The position numbers and the translations under genes were made by a program. Under the pieces are notes generated by a model. It did not search any database and was not told the origin of the DNA. It saw only the letters and a list, made by a program, of their open reading frames with translations. This document shows positions 51,838 through 59,353 of a stretch of DNA of 64,000 bases, piece after piece. The stretch is taken from contig OZ244154.1 in NCBI GenBank assembly GCA_965216335.1, forward strand, positions 3,798,101-3,862,100. The letters are read 5' to 3'. Positions within the stretch are counted from its first letter, which is position 1. Every line of letters begins with the position of its first letter. This DNA comes from JAHEJE01 sp965216335. Lineage in GTDB: Bacteria > Pseudomonadota > Alphaproteobacteria > Rhizobiales > Aestuariivirgaceae.

Positions 51838-52071
51838 ATGGACAGAAACAAGATAGTCGGCTGGTTGGTCGTCCTCTACGGCGGCTGGTCTTTGTTGTCG
51901 GGCCTGGTGAGCAACGACATGAGCGGTCTGGCGTCGTTGGGCTACAATCCGGATGTGCCGCTGAGCTTCGGGCGGGCGCCTCTTCGCTTCATCATCGGCA
52001 TGGCGATTTACGGGTTCCTCGTGTATGTCGGCTGCCGGATGATCGCCGGCAAGTCTAAGCTGGGCCGGTAG
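51838..52071 (+). CDS. Small membrane protein, hypothetical
   Basis: A 77-residue protein with two hydrophobic segments (about residues 6-24 and 52-71) separated by a polar loop, starting MDRNKIVGWLVVLYGGW. I do not recognise the family. The stop is followed by family-C copy 5. A GTG upstream at 51820 would add six residues. Confidence 0.65.
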   Translation: MDRNKIVGWLVVLYGGWSLLSGLVSNDMSGLASLGYNPDVPLSFGRAPLRFIIGMAIYGFLVYVGCRMIAGKSKLGR

Positions 52072-52110
52072 CTGAGCACCTCATGACAACCCTCAATTCT
52101 CGTCACCACG

Positions 52111-52380
52111 GGGCTTGTCCCACCGCTGTCCGGTTTGGCGATGATTGCTCCTTCCCCCAGAAAGGGGGAAGGTCGGGATGGGGGTTGATGGCGGTGCAAT
52201 TCAGCAACGATTTCAATCTTTTGCACCGCCATCAATCCCCACCCTAGCCCTCCCCTTTTCTAGGGGAGGGAATGCCCGGGAGCCAACTCGGAATCAAGTC
52301 GGAGCCTTCTTGGTGCATGCAACTATCTGATACAATGGAATAAATGTACTCTAAATTGGACAGTAGTGGGCTTGTTCCGG
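52111..52380. repeat. Family-C composite palindromic repeat, copy 5
   Basis: Opposite orientation to copies 3 and 4. The left arm gggcttgtcccaccgctgtc and right arm aaattggacagtagtgggct are degenerate inverted outer arms, and the core hairpins are well kept. The remaining 52381-52484 holds no gene. Confidence 0.85.
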
Positions 52381-52484
52381 TGAAGACGGTGTGTGGAGGT
52401 GCCGGCTGCAGAGTATGACAACCGCCACGCCATGGGGCGACGATGTCTAAGCCGAGGGGACGTTGCGGGGGGCCTTGAGCCTGC

Positions 52485-53048
52485 TTAGGCGGCGTTTGAG
52501 GACGTGGCTTGTGGCTGGGGGGCCGCCATGCCGAACTGGCCGGGCTGGCGCGGTGCCGGCTGGGCCTGCTGCTGCTGTTGGGCCTCGCTGGCGGTCTTGA
52601 GGTCGTTGTAGGCAGCGGTGATGCGCTGGAACATGGCCGAGACGTACTGCAGGACTTCCGGCGGGATTTCGCGGCCTGAGAAGTGGTCCGGGTGATAGCG
52701 CCTGGCCAGCGAGTGGTAGGCGTTCTGCACCTCGACCAGCGTTGCACCGGGCTTGATCCCGAGGACGGTGTGCGGGTTTGGCAACGCGTCTTCCTGCATG
52801 CGCTTCGACAACTGGTCGACCCTTATCGGCTTGATCGGCGCGATCGACGCGATGGTGGATTTTGCCAGCAGCATGACTTCGCCCGACGATTTGGCGAACT
52901 CCAGGAACGGCTCCGGCTTGTTGACCATGTCGGCCAGCCGGCCGGTCATGCCGCCGAACAGGTTGCCCTGAAGCTCAACCCCAACCGACAGGGTGATGAC
53001 GACCGGTATGGCCTTGCGGTCCTCCTTGCCGGCGCTGGAATTGAACAT
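52485..53048 (-). CDS. Protein with C-terminal J domain
   Basis: A 187-residue protein. Residues 1-85 form an unrecognised beta-rich domain (VITLSVGVELQGNLFGGMTG), and residues about 90-150 a J domain with the HPD motif in YHPDHF. A Gln/Pro-rich tail follows. The J domain should stimulate DnaK-type chaperone ATPase; the N-terminal part probably selects clients or location. Start ATG 53048 is preferred over 53087. Confidence 0.8.
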   Translation of the reverse strand: MFNSSAGKEDRKAIPVVITLSVGVELQGNLFGGMTGRLADMVNKPEPFLEFAKSSGEVMLLAKSTIASIAPIKPIRVDQLSKRMQEDALPNPHTVLGIKPGATLVEVQNAYHSLARRYHPDHFSGREIPPEVLQYVSAMFQRITAAYNDLKTASEAQQQQQAQPAPRQPGQFGMAAPQPQATSSNAA

Positions 53049-53216
53049 GGGCTTTCCCGGGCAGGCCGGAGCGGGTCGGCGCGACACACTCCAGGGGTTA
53101 TTGTTCGTACCGGCCGCACCAGGGATTGGACGACCGCAGGTTGAGCAACAAGATAGCCAGATATGACAAAGCGATAGTTAACAGGATTGCTCAAAGCCCA
53201 TCGAAATGCCGCTGCG

Positions 53217-53385
53217 CTGAGAGCCTGGCCGAATAGTTCTGAGGTGGTTTGATTTTGCATCAATTGATCAATTTCAAGGGTTGTTCCGCAGCCAAGGGTG
53301 GTGCCCTTGGCGAGGAAGAACCCTTAGGAAGTGGGCAGTTTATGCAAAATCAAACCACCTCAGAACTATTCGGTCAGGCTCTGAG
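53217..53385. mobile_element. MITE-like element with 44-bp inverted ends
   Basis: Arms 53217-53260 and 53342-53385 are inverted copies with about three differences, including 32 perfectly matched bases beginning atgcaaaatcaaaccacctc. Between them is an 81-bp structured centre with the 8-bp stem gccaaggg / cccttggc. No transposase is present. It lies in a 561-bp stretch without a gene (53049-53609), 225 bp upstream of mrpE. Confidence 0.75.
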
Positions 53386-53609
53386 ACCTCGGGCGGCCCA
53401 TTCGCCGAACTTTTTTCGTTTTTTGCGCCGGAACGATACGATTGTCATTTTCAACGCTTTTTTGCTGGCCTATGTTGTCGTGCAAGGAACGGATTCACCC
53501 GGTGGGCCAAGCACATAGAGTCGACCGTCTGCATTGAGTTTGGTTTCCCGCGCATCGCGGGTATGAAAATTGTGAGTGTGGTCGCAGAAGTGCTTGAGGG
53601 GAGGCTTCG

Positions 53610-54086
53610 GTGAAATACATCCTTGGTCTGGTCATCGTGCTGTGCAGCTTCTGGATGATCAATTCCGGCTACCTCAAGCCCATGCTGCTGACCTTCGGCG
53701 TGCTGTCGGTGATCGTCGTTTGCATCCTGACGCTGCGCATCAACAGCCGCGACGGCGAAACCTTTCCGGTCATCTATCCAAGCCTTGGCATGCCCGGCTA
53801 CATTCTTTGGATGATTGGCCAGGTCATCTCCGCCAACATCGATGTGATCAAGCGGGTCTGGGGCGGGCGCTCGGCCATCAGCCCAGTGATCATCCAGACC
53901 CCGTCGACGCAACGCACCGAGGCGGCGAAGGTGCTGTACGCCAACTCCATCACCATGACGCCGGGCACCATAACGCTCGCCGTGCGCGGCAATGTTCTGG
54001 AGGTCCATGCGCTCAGCCGCGAAGGCGCCGCGCAACTGCAGGAAGGCGAGATGGACCGCCGGGTGACCGCGCTGGAGGGCAACTGA
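53610..54086 (+). CDS. Na+/H+ antiporter subunit MrpE
   Basis: A 158-residue membrane protein with N-terminal helices and the MnhE/MrpE signature TMTPGTITLAV (about residues 113-124). GTG start at 53610 preceded by gaggggagg. MrpE is an accessory subunit of the multi-subunit cation/proton antiporter. It is the first gene of the nine-gene operon. Confidence 0.93.
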   Translation: MKYILGLVIVLCSFWMINSGYLKPMLLTFGVLSVIVVCILTLRINSRDGETFPVIYPSLGMPGYILWMIGQVISANIDVIKRVWGGRSAISPVIIQTPSTQRTEAAKVLYANSITMTPGTITLAVRGNVLEVHALSREGAAQLQEGEMDRRVTALEGN

Positions 54087-54089
54087 GCG

Positions 54090-54353
54090 ATGTTCCTTGC
54101 CGCCGCACTCGCCATCCTGTTCATCATGGCGCTGGCCCTGACCCGCGCCCTGCTCGGGCCGACGCTGTTCGACCGCATCCTGGCCGTCAACATGTTCGGC
54201 ACCAAGACGGTACTGCTGATCGCGGTACTGAGTTTCGCTGCCGGCGATTCGTCCTATCTCGACATTGCCCTCGTCTACGTGCTGATCAACTTCATCGGCG
54301 TGCTCGCCGTGCTGAGGTTCTTCGAGTACGGCGACCCGGACACCCGGTGGTAG
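54090..54353 (+). CDS. Na+/H+ antiporter subunit MrpF
   Basis: An 87-residue protein with three helices; RALLGPTLFDRILAVNMFGTKT is the MrpF conserved block. It follows mrpE by 3 bp. Confidence 0.94.
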   Translation: MFLAAALAILFIMALALTRALLGPTLFDRILAVNMFGTKTVLLIAVLSFAAGDSSYLDIALVYVLINFIGVLAVLRFFEYGDPDTRW

Positions 54354-54366
54354 GGAGGGGCGGACC

Positions 54367-54687
54367 ATGGCACTTGTTCTCGACATCGTAAGCTGGCTGC
54401 TGATCCTTGCCGGCGGCTTCGTCGGCGTAACCGGTGCGCTCGGCCTGTTCCGCTTTCCCGACTTCTATACCCGCATGCACGCCGCCAGCATGACCGACAC
54501 GCTGACCGCCGGTCTGATCCTGGTCGGGCTGATGCTGCAGGCCACCTCAGTTCTGGCCGCGCTCAAGCTGGCGCTGATCTTCTTCATCATGGCCTATACC
54601 GGCCCGACCGCGGCGCATGTTCTGGCCAAGGCTGCCCGCACCGTGAAACTGAAACCCTATCTCGACGGCAACGGAGACCCATCATAG
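54367..54687 (+). CDS. Na+/H+ antiporter subunit MrpG
   Basis: A 106-residue protein with three helices; GALGLFRFPDFYTRMHAASMTDTL is the MrpG signature and GPTAAHVLAKAA the second conserved block. It starts 13 bp after mrpF. Confidence 0.94.
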   Translation: MALVLDIVSWLLILAGGFVGVTGALGLFRFPDFYTRMHAASMTDTLTAGLILVGLMLQATSVLAALKLALIFFIMAYTGPTAAHVLAKAARTVKLKPYLDGNGDPS

Positions 54688-54707
54688 ACAGTGTAGTCGA
54701 CATAGCT

Positions 54708-55715
54708 TTGCTGGCCATGCTTCTGGTGACGGCGCTGAGCGCGGTGTTTGTCCGCGACCTGTTCGCCGTAATTATGATATTTGGTATTTACAGCCTTGTT
54801 TCAGCGGGATTTTTCCTTACGCTCGATGCGCCTGACGTGGCCCTGACCGAGGCCGCGATCGGGGCCGGCGTCGCACCCTTGCTGATGCTCGCCACCCTGG
54901 CGCTGACCCGCGGGGACGCCAACCGCCAGCCGAGCGCCAAGAAGCCCATCCACACCGCGCTGCTGCCGGTTGTCGTCGTCACCCTGACCGGCGCCGCCCT
55001 GGTCTATGCCACCTTCGACATGCCGTATTTCGGCGATCCCTCCGGCCCGGCCCACAACCATGTCGCGCCGCGCTACCTGCAGGTCTCCGGAACCGAAATC
55101 GGCATTCCCAACGTCGTCACTTCGGTGCTGGCCAGCTACCGCGGCTTCGATACCCTGGGCGAGGTGTTCGTGATCTTCACCGCCGAAATCGGCGTCCTGT
55201 CGCTGCTCGGCTTTCTCGCCGACGGCTCGGGCCGCCAGTACTGGCAGTTCCAGGACACCGCCAACCTGCGCCGCCACAACATCCTGCACGTCGTCTCCAA
55301 GGCCCTCATTCCGGTCATCCTGATCTATGCCTTCTACGTCCAGTTCCACGGCGACTACAGCCCCGGCGGCGGCTTCCAGGCCGGTGTGCTGTTCGCTGCC
55401 GGCTTCATCCTCTATGCCATGATTTTCGGCCTGCAGGCCGCCTACAAAGTGGTCAGCCCGACGGCGCTCTACTGGGCCATGGCGATCGGCGTTCTGCTCT
55501 ATGGCGGCACCGGCGTCGCCTCGCTGCTGCTCGGCGGCAAGTACCTGGACTACAACGTCTTGGGCGGCGATGCCGTGCACGGCCAGCACAACGGCATCCT
55601 TCTGGTCGAGCTCGGCGTCGGCATCTGCGTCGCCTCGGTGATGATGTCGATCTTCTTCAAGTTCTCCGGGCGCACCGCGCATTTCTACGACGACCGCAAG
55701 GAGATCGGGAAATGA
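54708..55715 (+). CDS. Fused MbhD/DUF4040 and MrpB (MnhB) subunit
   Basis: A 335-residue protein: an N-terminal MbhD/DUF4040 region (about residues 1-75) and a MnhB/MrpB domain (about 200-330) with the YSPGGGFQAGVLFAAG motif. In canonical Mrp the MbhD part is at the end of MrpA, so its presence here is a rearrangement. The start is TTG 54708, but in-frame sequence upstream (IIDSVVDIA) looks conserved and would need an ATC or ATA start near 54681-54684, after ggag. It precedes mrpC with an ATGA overlap. Confidence 0.88.
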   Translation: MLAMLLVTALSAVFVRDLFAVIMIFGIYSLVSAGFFLTLDAPDVALTEAAIGAGVAPLLMLATLALTRGDANRQPSAKKPIHTALLPVVVVTLTGAALVYATFDMPYFGDPSGPAHNHVAPRYLQVSGTEIGIPNVVTSVLASYRGFDTLGEVFVIFTAEIGVLSLLGFLADGSGRQYWQFQDTANLRRHNILHVVSKALIPVILIYAFYVQFHGDYSPGGGFQAGVLFAAGFILYAMIFGLQAAYKVVSPTALYWAMAIGVLLYGGTGVASLLLGGKYLDYNVLGGDAVHGQHNGILLVELGVGICVASVMMSIFFKFSGRTAHFYDDRKEIGK

Positions 55716-56068
55716 GCACGGTGCTGGGGCTGTACAACTACTGGATCGTGATCGCGCTGATGATGATCGGCTTTTATGTCGTCATCGCCGCCTCCAACCT
55801 GATCAAGAAGATCATCGGGCTCAACATCTTCCAGACTTCGGTGTTCATTCTCTACATCTCCATCGGCAAGAGGTGGGGAGGTGCCGCGCCGATCCTTGAG
55901 GACGGTGTCGAGGTCTACGCCAACCCGCTGCCGCACGTGCTGATCCTGACCGCCATCGTCGTCGGTGTCGCCACCACGGCCCTCGGCCTTTCGCTGATCG
56001 TGCGCATCAAGGAGGCCTATGGCAGCATCGAGGAGGACGACATCGCCAAGAAGGACGGCTCGCTATGA
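55712..56068 (+). CDS. Na+/H+ antiporter subunit MrpC (NuoK-like)
   Basis: A 118-residue protein with three helices; IGLNIFQTSVFILYISI and the conserved PLPHVLILTAIVVGVATTALGLSL block belong to the NuoK/MrpC family. It overlaps the genes on both sides by ATGA. Confidence 0.94.
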   Translation: MSTVLGLYNYWIVIALMMIGFYVVIAASNLIKKIIGLNIFQTSVFILYISIGKRWGGAAPILEDGVEVYANPLPHVLILTAIVVGVATTALGLSLIVRIKEAYGSIEEDDIAKKDGSL

Positions 56069-57555
56069 TCGAAGCGCTGTCCGCCAACCTGCCGGCCCTT
56101 CAGGTGATTGTGCCGCTGCTGTCGGCCCCGTTGTGCTTTCTGCTGCGCAAGCCGGCGCTTGCCTGGCTGTTCACCTTCATCGTCTCCCTGGCCACGTTCG
56201 CTATTGCCGTTGCCCTGTTCCAGCAGGCTTCCGGCGGCGAGCAGATCGCCTATCACATGGGCGACTGGGAACCGCCGTGGGGCATCGAGTACCGCATCGA
56301 CCGGCTGAACGCGCTGGTCCTGCTGCTGGTCTCCGGCCTGGCCGCGTTGGCCGTTGCCTACGCCCGCGCCAGCGTCGCCGAGGAGGTGTCCCGGGACCGG
56401 CAGGTGCTGTTCTACACCGCCTTCCTGCTGTGCCTGGCCGGCCTGCTCGGCATCACCATCACCGGCGATGCCTTCAACGTGTTCGTGTTCCTGGAAATCT
56501 CCTCGCTGTCGACCTACACCCTGATCAGCTTCGGCCGCGACCGCCGGGCGCTGACCTCGGCCTTCCAGTACCTGATCATGGGCACCATCGGCGCCACCAT
56601 GCTGCTGATCGGCATCGGCCTGATCTACATGATGACCGGCACGCTCAACATGGCCGACCTGGCCGAACGCCTGCCGGCGGTGTCCGACACCAAGACGGTG
56701 CGCGCCGCCTTCGCCTTCGTGGTCATCGGCCTTTCCATCAAGCTGGCGCTGTTTCCGGTGCACATCTGGCTGCCCAACGCCTACGGCTTTGCCCCTTCGG
56801 TGCTGACCGTGTTTCTCGCCGGCACCGCCACCAAGGTGGCGCTCTATGCGCTGATCCGCTTCGTGTTCACCATCTTCGGCACCGACTTCGCCTTCGGTCA
56901 GATGCCGCTGCAGTACATCCTGTTGACCATGGCCGTGCTGGCGGTGTTCTCCGGCTCGCTCTATGCCATCTTCCAGCCCAGCGTGAAGCATGCGCTGGCC
57001 TATTCGAGCGTCGCCCAGATCGGCTACATGGTGATCGGCGTCGGCCTGTTTTCGGTTGCCGGACTGGCTGCCGGCGTGATGCACCTGTTCAACCACGCCA
57101 TCATGAAGGGCTGCCTGTTCATGGCCGTCGGCTGCGTCTACCTGCGCACCGGCGGCGTCACGATCGAGGCCTTCAGGGGGCTCGGCAGGACCATGCCATG
57201 GACCATGGCGGCCTTCGTGATCGGCGGCCTGGGGCTGATCGGCATGCCGCTCACTTCCGGCTTCATCTCCAAATGGTACCTGGTGCTGGCAGCGCTCGAC
57301 CACGGCTGGGGCGGGGCAGTGATCGTCGCCACCGTGATGGCCGGATCGCTGCTCGCCGTCGCCTATATCTGGCGTGTCGTCGAGGCGGCTTACTTCCAGC
57401 CGCCGGAGGGCGACGCCCCGAGCGAGGCGCCGCTCGGCCTGCTGGTGCCGACCTGGATCCTGGCGCTGGCGACGATCTACTTCGGCATCGACACGCAACT
57501 GCCAGTGGCCGCGTCGTTCGGCGCCGCTGAGCAACTGATGGGAGGCACGCCGTAA
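56065..57555 (+). CDS. Antiporter subunit of the MrpD type (1 of 3)
   Basis: A 496-residue ND2/4/5-type subunit. Ion-path residues seen: Glu in VFLEISSLSTYTL, Lys in KLALFPVHIWLPNAYG, Lys in NHAIMKGCLFMAV and Lys in GFISKWYLVL. It should form a proton or sodium channel half. It overlaps mrpC by ATGA and precedes the second subunit by 2 bp. Confidence 0.93.
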   Translation: MIEALSANLPALQVIVPLLSAPLCFLLRKPALAWLFTFIVSLATFAIAVALFQQASGGEQIAYHMGDWEPPWGIEYRIDRLNALVLLLVSGLAALAVAYARASVAEEVSRDRQVLFYTAFLLCLAGLLGITITGDAFNVFVFLEISSLSTYTLISFGRDRRALTSAFQYLIMGTIGATMLLIGIGLIYMMTGTLNMADLAERLPAVSDTKTVRAAFAFVVIGLSIKLALFPVHIWLPNAYGFAPSVLTVFLAGTATKVALYALIRFVFTIFGTDFAFGQMPLQYILLTMAVLAVFSGSLYAIFQPSVKHALAYSSVAQIGYMVIGVGLFSVAGLAAGVMHLFNHAIMKGCLFMAVGCVYLRTGGVTIEAFRGLGRTMPWTMAAFVIGGLGLIGMPLTSGFISKWYLVLAALDHGWGGAVIVATVMAGSLLAVAYIWRVVEAAYFQPPEGDAPSEAPLGLLVPTWILALATIYFGIDTQLPVAASFGAAEQLMGGTP

Positions 57556-57557
57556 TC

Positions 57558-59045
57558 ATGTCTCCGCAAACCTGGATGCTGATCGCCGTGCTGCTGCCCA
57601 TCGTCGGGGCGGCGCTGGTCGGCCTGACCGGACGCTCGCCCGACCTGCGCGAGGTCGTATCACTGTTCACCGGCGCGCTGACCTTCCTGGTCGTGCTGCA
57701 GCTGCTGCCGGGCGTGCTCGACGGCGATAGGCCGGAGCTGGTGCTGGCCGAAATGCTGCCCGGCATGACCATCGCCTTCAAGCTCGAACCGCTCGGCATG
57801 CTGTTCGCGCTGATCGCCAGCTTCCTGTGGATCGTCACCACGACCTATTCGATCGGCTACATGCGCGGCGCCAAGGAGAAGAACCAGACCCGGTTCTATT
57901 TCTACTTCGCGCTTGCGGTGTCTTTCACCATCGGTGTCGCGTTCGCCGGCAACCTGCTGACGCTGTTCGTGTTTTACGAAGCGCTGACGATGTCGACCTA
58001 TCCGCTGGTCGCCCATAAGGGCAACGACGACGCCCGCCGCGGCGCCCGCGTCTATCTCGGCATCCTCCTGACCACCTCGATCGCCTTTTTCCTGCCGGCG
58101 GTGATCTGGACCTACTACAGCGCCGGAACCCTCGATTTCGTGCCCGGCGGCATCCTCAACGGCAAGGCGGCACCGTTCGCCGCCGGCTTCCTGCTGCTGT
58201 TGTTCTTCTTCGGCGTCGGCAAGGCGGCGCTGATGCCATTCCACCGCTGGCTGCCGTCGGCCATGGTGGCACCGACCCCGGTCAGCGCGCTGCTGCATGC
58301 CGTGGCCGTCGTCAAGGCCGGCGTATTCTCGCTGCTCAAGATCGCCGTCTACATCTTCGGCGCCGATCTGATGGCCGGCCTGGAGGCACGCGAGTTCCTG
58401 CTCTACGTCGCCGGCGCCAGCATCCTGCTCGCCTCCCTGGTCGCCATGACCAAGGACAACCTGAAAGCCCGGCTGGCCTATTCGACGGTCTCGCAACTCG
58501 GCTACGTGACGCTTGGCGCGCTGCTTGCTGTTTCGGCCGGCTGGGCCGGTGCTGGCATGCACATCGCCATGCATGCCTTCGGCAAGATCACCCTGTTCTT
58601 CTGCGCCGGTGCGATCTATGTGGCCACCAAGAAGACCGAGATCAGCGATATGCGCGGCCTCGGCCGGGCCATGCCGTTCACCTTCGCCGCGTTCTTTATC
58701 GGTGCGCTCAGCATCATCGGCCTGCCGCCGGCCGGCGGCACCTGGAGCAAGTGGTACCTGATGCTCGGCTCGCTGGACTCGGGCCACGCCATACTGATGG
58801 GTGTGCTGATGCTGTCGTCGCTGCTCAACATCGCCTACCTGTTGCCGCTGCCGGTCCGCGGCTTCTTCAGTCCGCCCGAGGCGGGCGCGGGGCCAACCGG
58901 CATCCGCGAAGCACCGATGTTCTGCGTTGTGCCGCTGTGTTTTACGGCCTTTGCCTGCCTGGTGCTGTTCGTCTTTGCCGGCGAGGTCTATGACCTGATG
59001 GCGCCGCTGGCCAATTTCAGCCTGACCGAGGGAGGGGCATCATGA
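57558..59045 (+). CDS. Antiporter subunit of the MrpD type (2 of 3)
   Basis: A 495-residue ND2/4/5-type subunit. Glu in FYEALTMSTYPLVAHKGND, Lys in GKAALMPFHRWLPSAM, Lys in MHAFGKITLFF and Lys in GTWSKWYLML are kept, so it too looks competent for ion transfer. The stop overlaps the next small gene (ATGA). Confidence 0.92.
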   Translation: MSPQTWMLIAVLLPIVGAALVGLTGRSPDLREVVSLFTGALTFLVVLQLLPGVLDGDRPELVLAEMLPGMTIAFKLEPLGMLFALIASFLWIVTTTYSIGYMRGAKEKNQTRFYFYFALAVSFTIGVAFAGNLLTLFVFYEALTMSTYPLVAHKGNDDARRGARVYLGILLTTSIAFFLPAVIWTYYSAGTLDFVPGGILNGKAAPFAAGFLLLLFFFGVGKAALMPFHRWLPSAMVAPTPVSALLHAVAVVKAGVFSLLKIAVYIFGADLMAGLEAREFLLYVAGASILLASLVAMTKDNLKARLAYSTVSQLGYVTLGALLAVSAGWAGAGMHIAMHAFGKITLFFCAGAIYVATKKTEISDMRGLGRAMPFTFAAFFIGALSIIGLPPAGGTWSKWYLMLGSLDSGHAILMGVLMLSSLLNIAYLLPLPVRGFFSPPEAGAGPTGIREAPMFCVVPLCFTAFACLVLFVFAGEVYDLMAPLANFSLTEGGAS

Positions 59046-59353
59046 ACCCGCTCGCGCGCCTGTTCGCCTGGAGTGACGACAAACGCAATGTCGACCGGCT
59101 GGTCTGGGGGCTGGGGATAGTGTGCCTGCTGCTGGCGCTCGCCGACTTCTTCTATCACAAGCACGTTCACTACGACATCGAGAACGTTCCCGGCATCTTC
59201 GGCTTCGTCGGCTTCGTGGTGTATTCGGTCATCGTCATGCTCGCCAAGGGCCTGCGGGTGATCATCAAGCGCCCGGAGGACTATTACGCGCCCAACGCGG
59301 TCGACGTTGAAAACGAAAAGGGCGCAGGCACGGCGGAGGAGCACAATGCCTGA
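59042..59353 (+). CDS. Small two-helix membrane protein in the mrp operon
   Basis: A 103-residue protein with two hydrophobic segments (about residues 22-38 and 52-70) and an acidic tail, MNPLARLFAWSDDKRNVDRL. It overlaps both neighbours and is therefore translated with them. I do not recognise the family; it may be an accessory subunit of the complex. Confidence 0.8.
   Translation: MNPLARLFAWSDDKRNVDRLVWGLGIVCLLLALADFFYHKHVHYDIENVPGIFGFVGFVVYSVIVMLAKGLRVIIKRPEDYYAPNAVDVENEKGAGTAEEHNA

Noticed and set aside
53246..53518. Short open frames starting MQNQTTSELFGQAL on both strands
   Set aside because: Both begin in the inverted arms of the 169-bp element, so the shared start is a consequence of the repeat, not of a protein family.
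59042..59353. Small gene in the mrp operon as a diverged MrpF, MrpG or MrpC
   Set aside because: Lacks the MrpF, MrpG and MrpC signature blocks, each of which is already present in its own gene.
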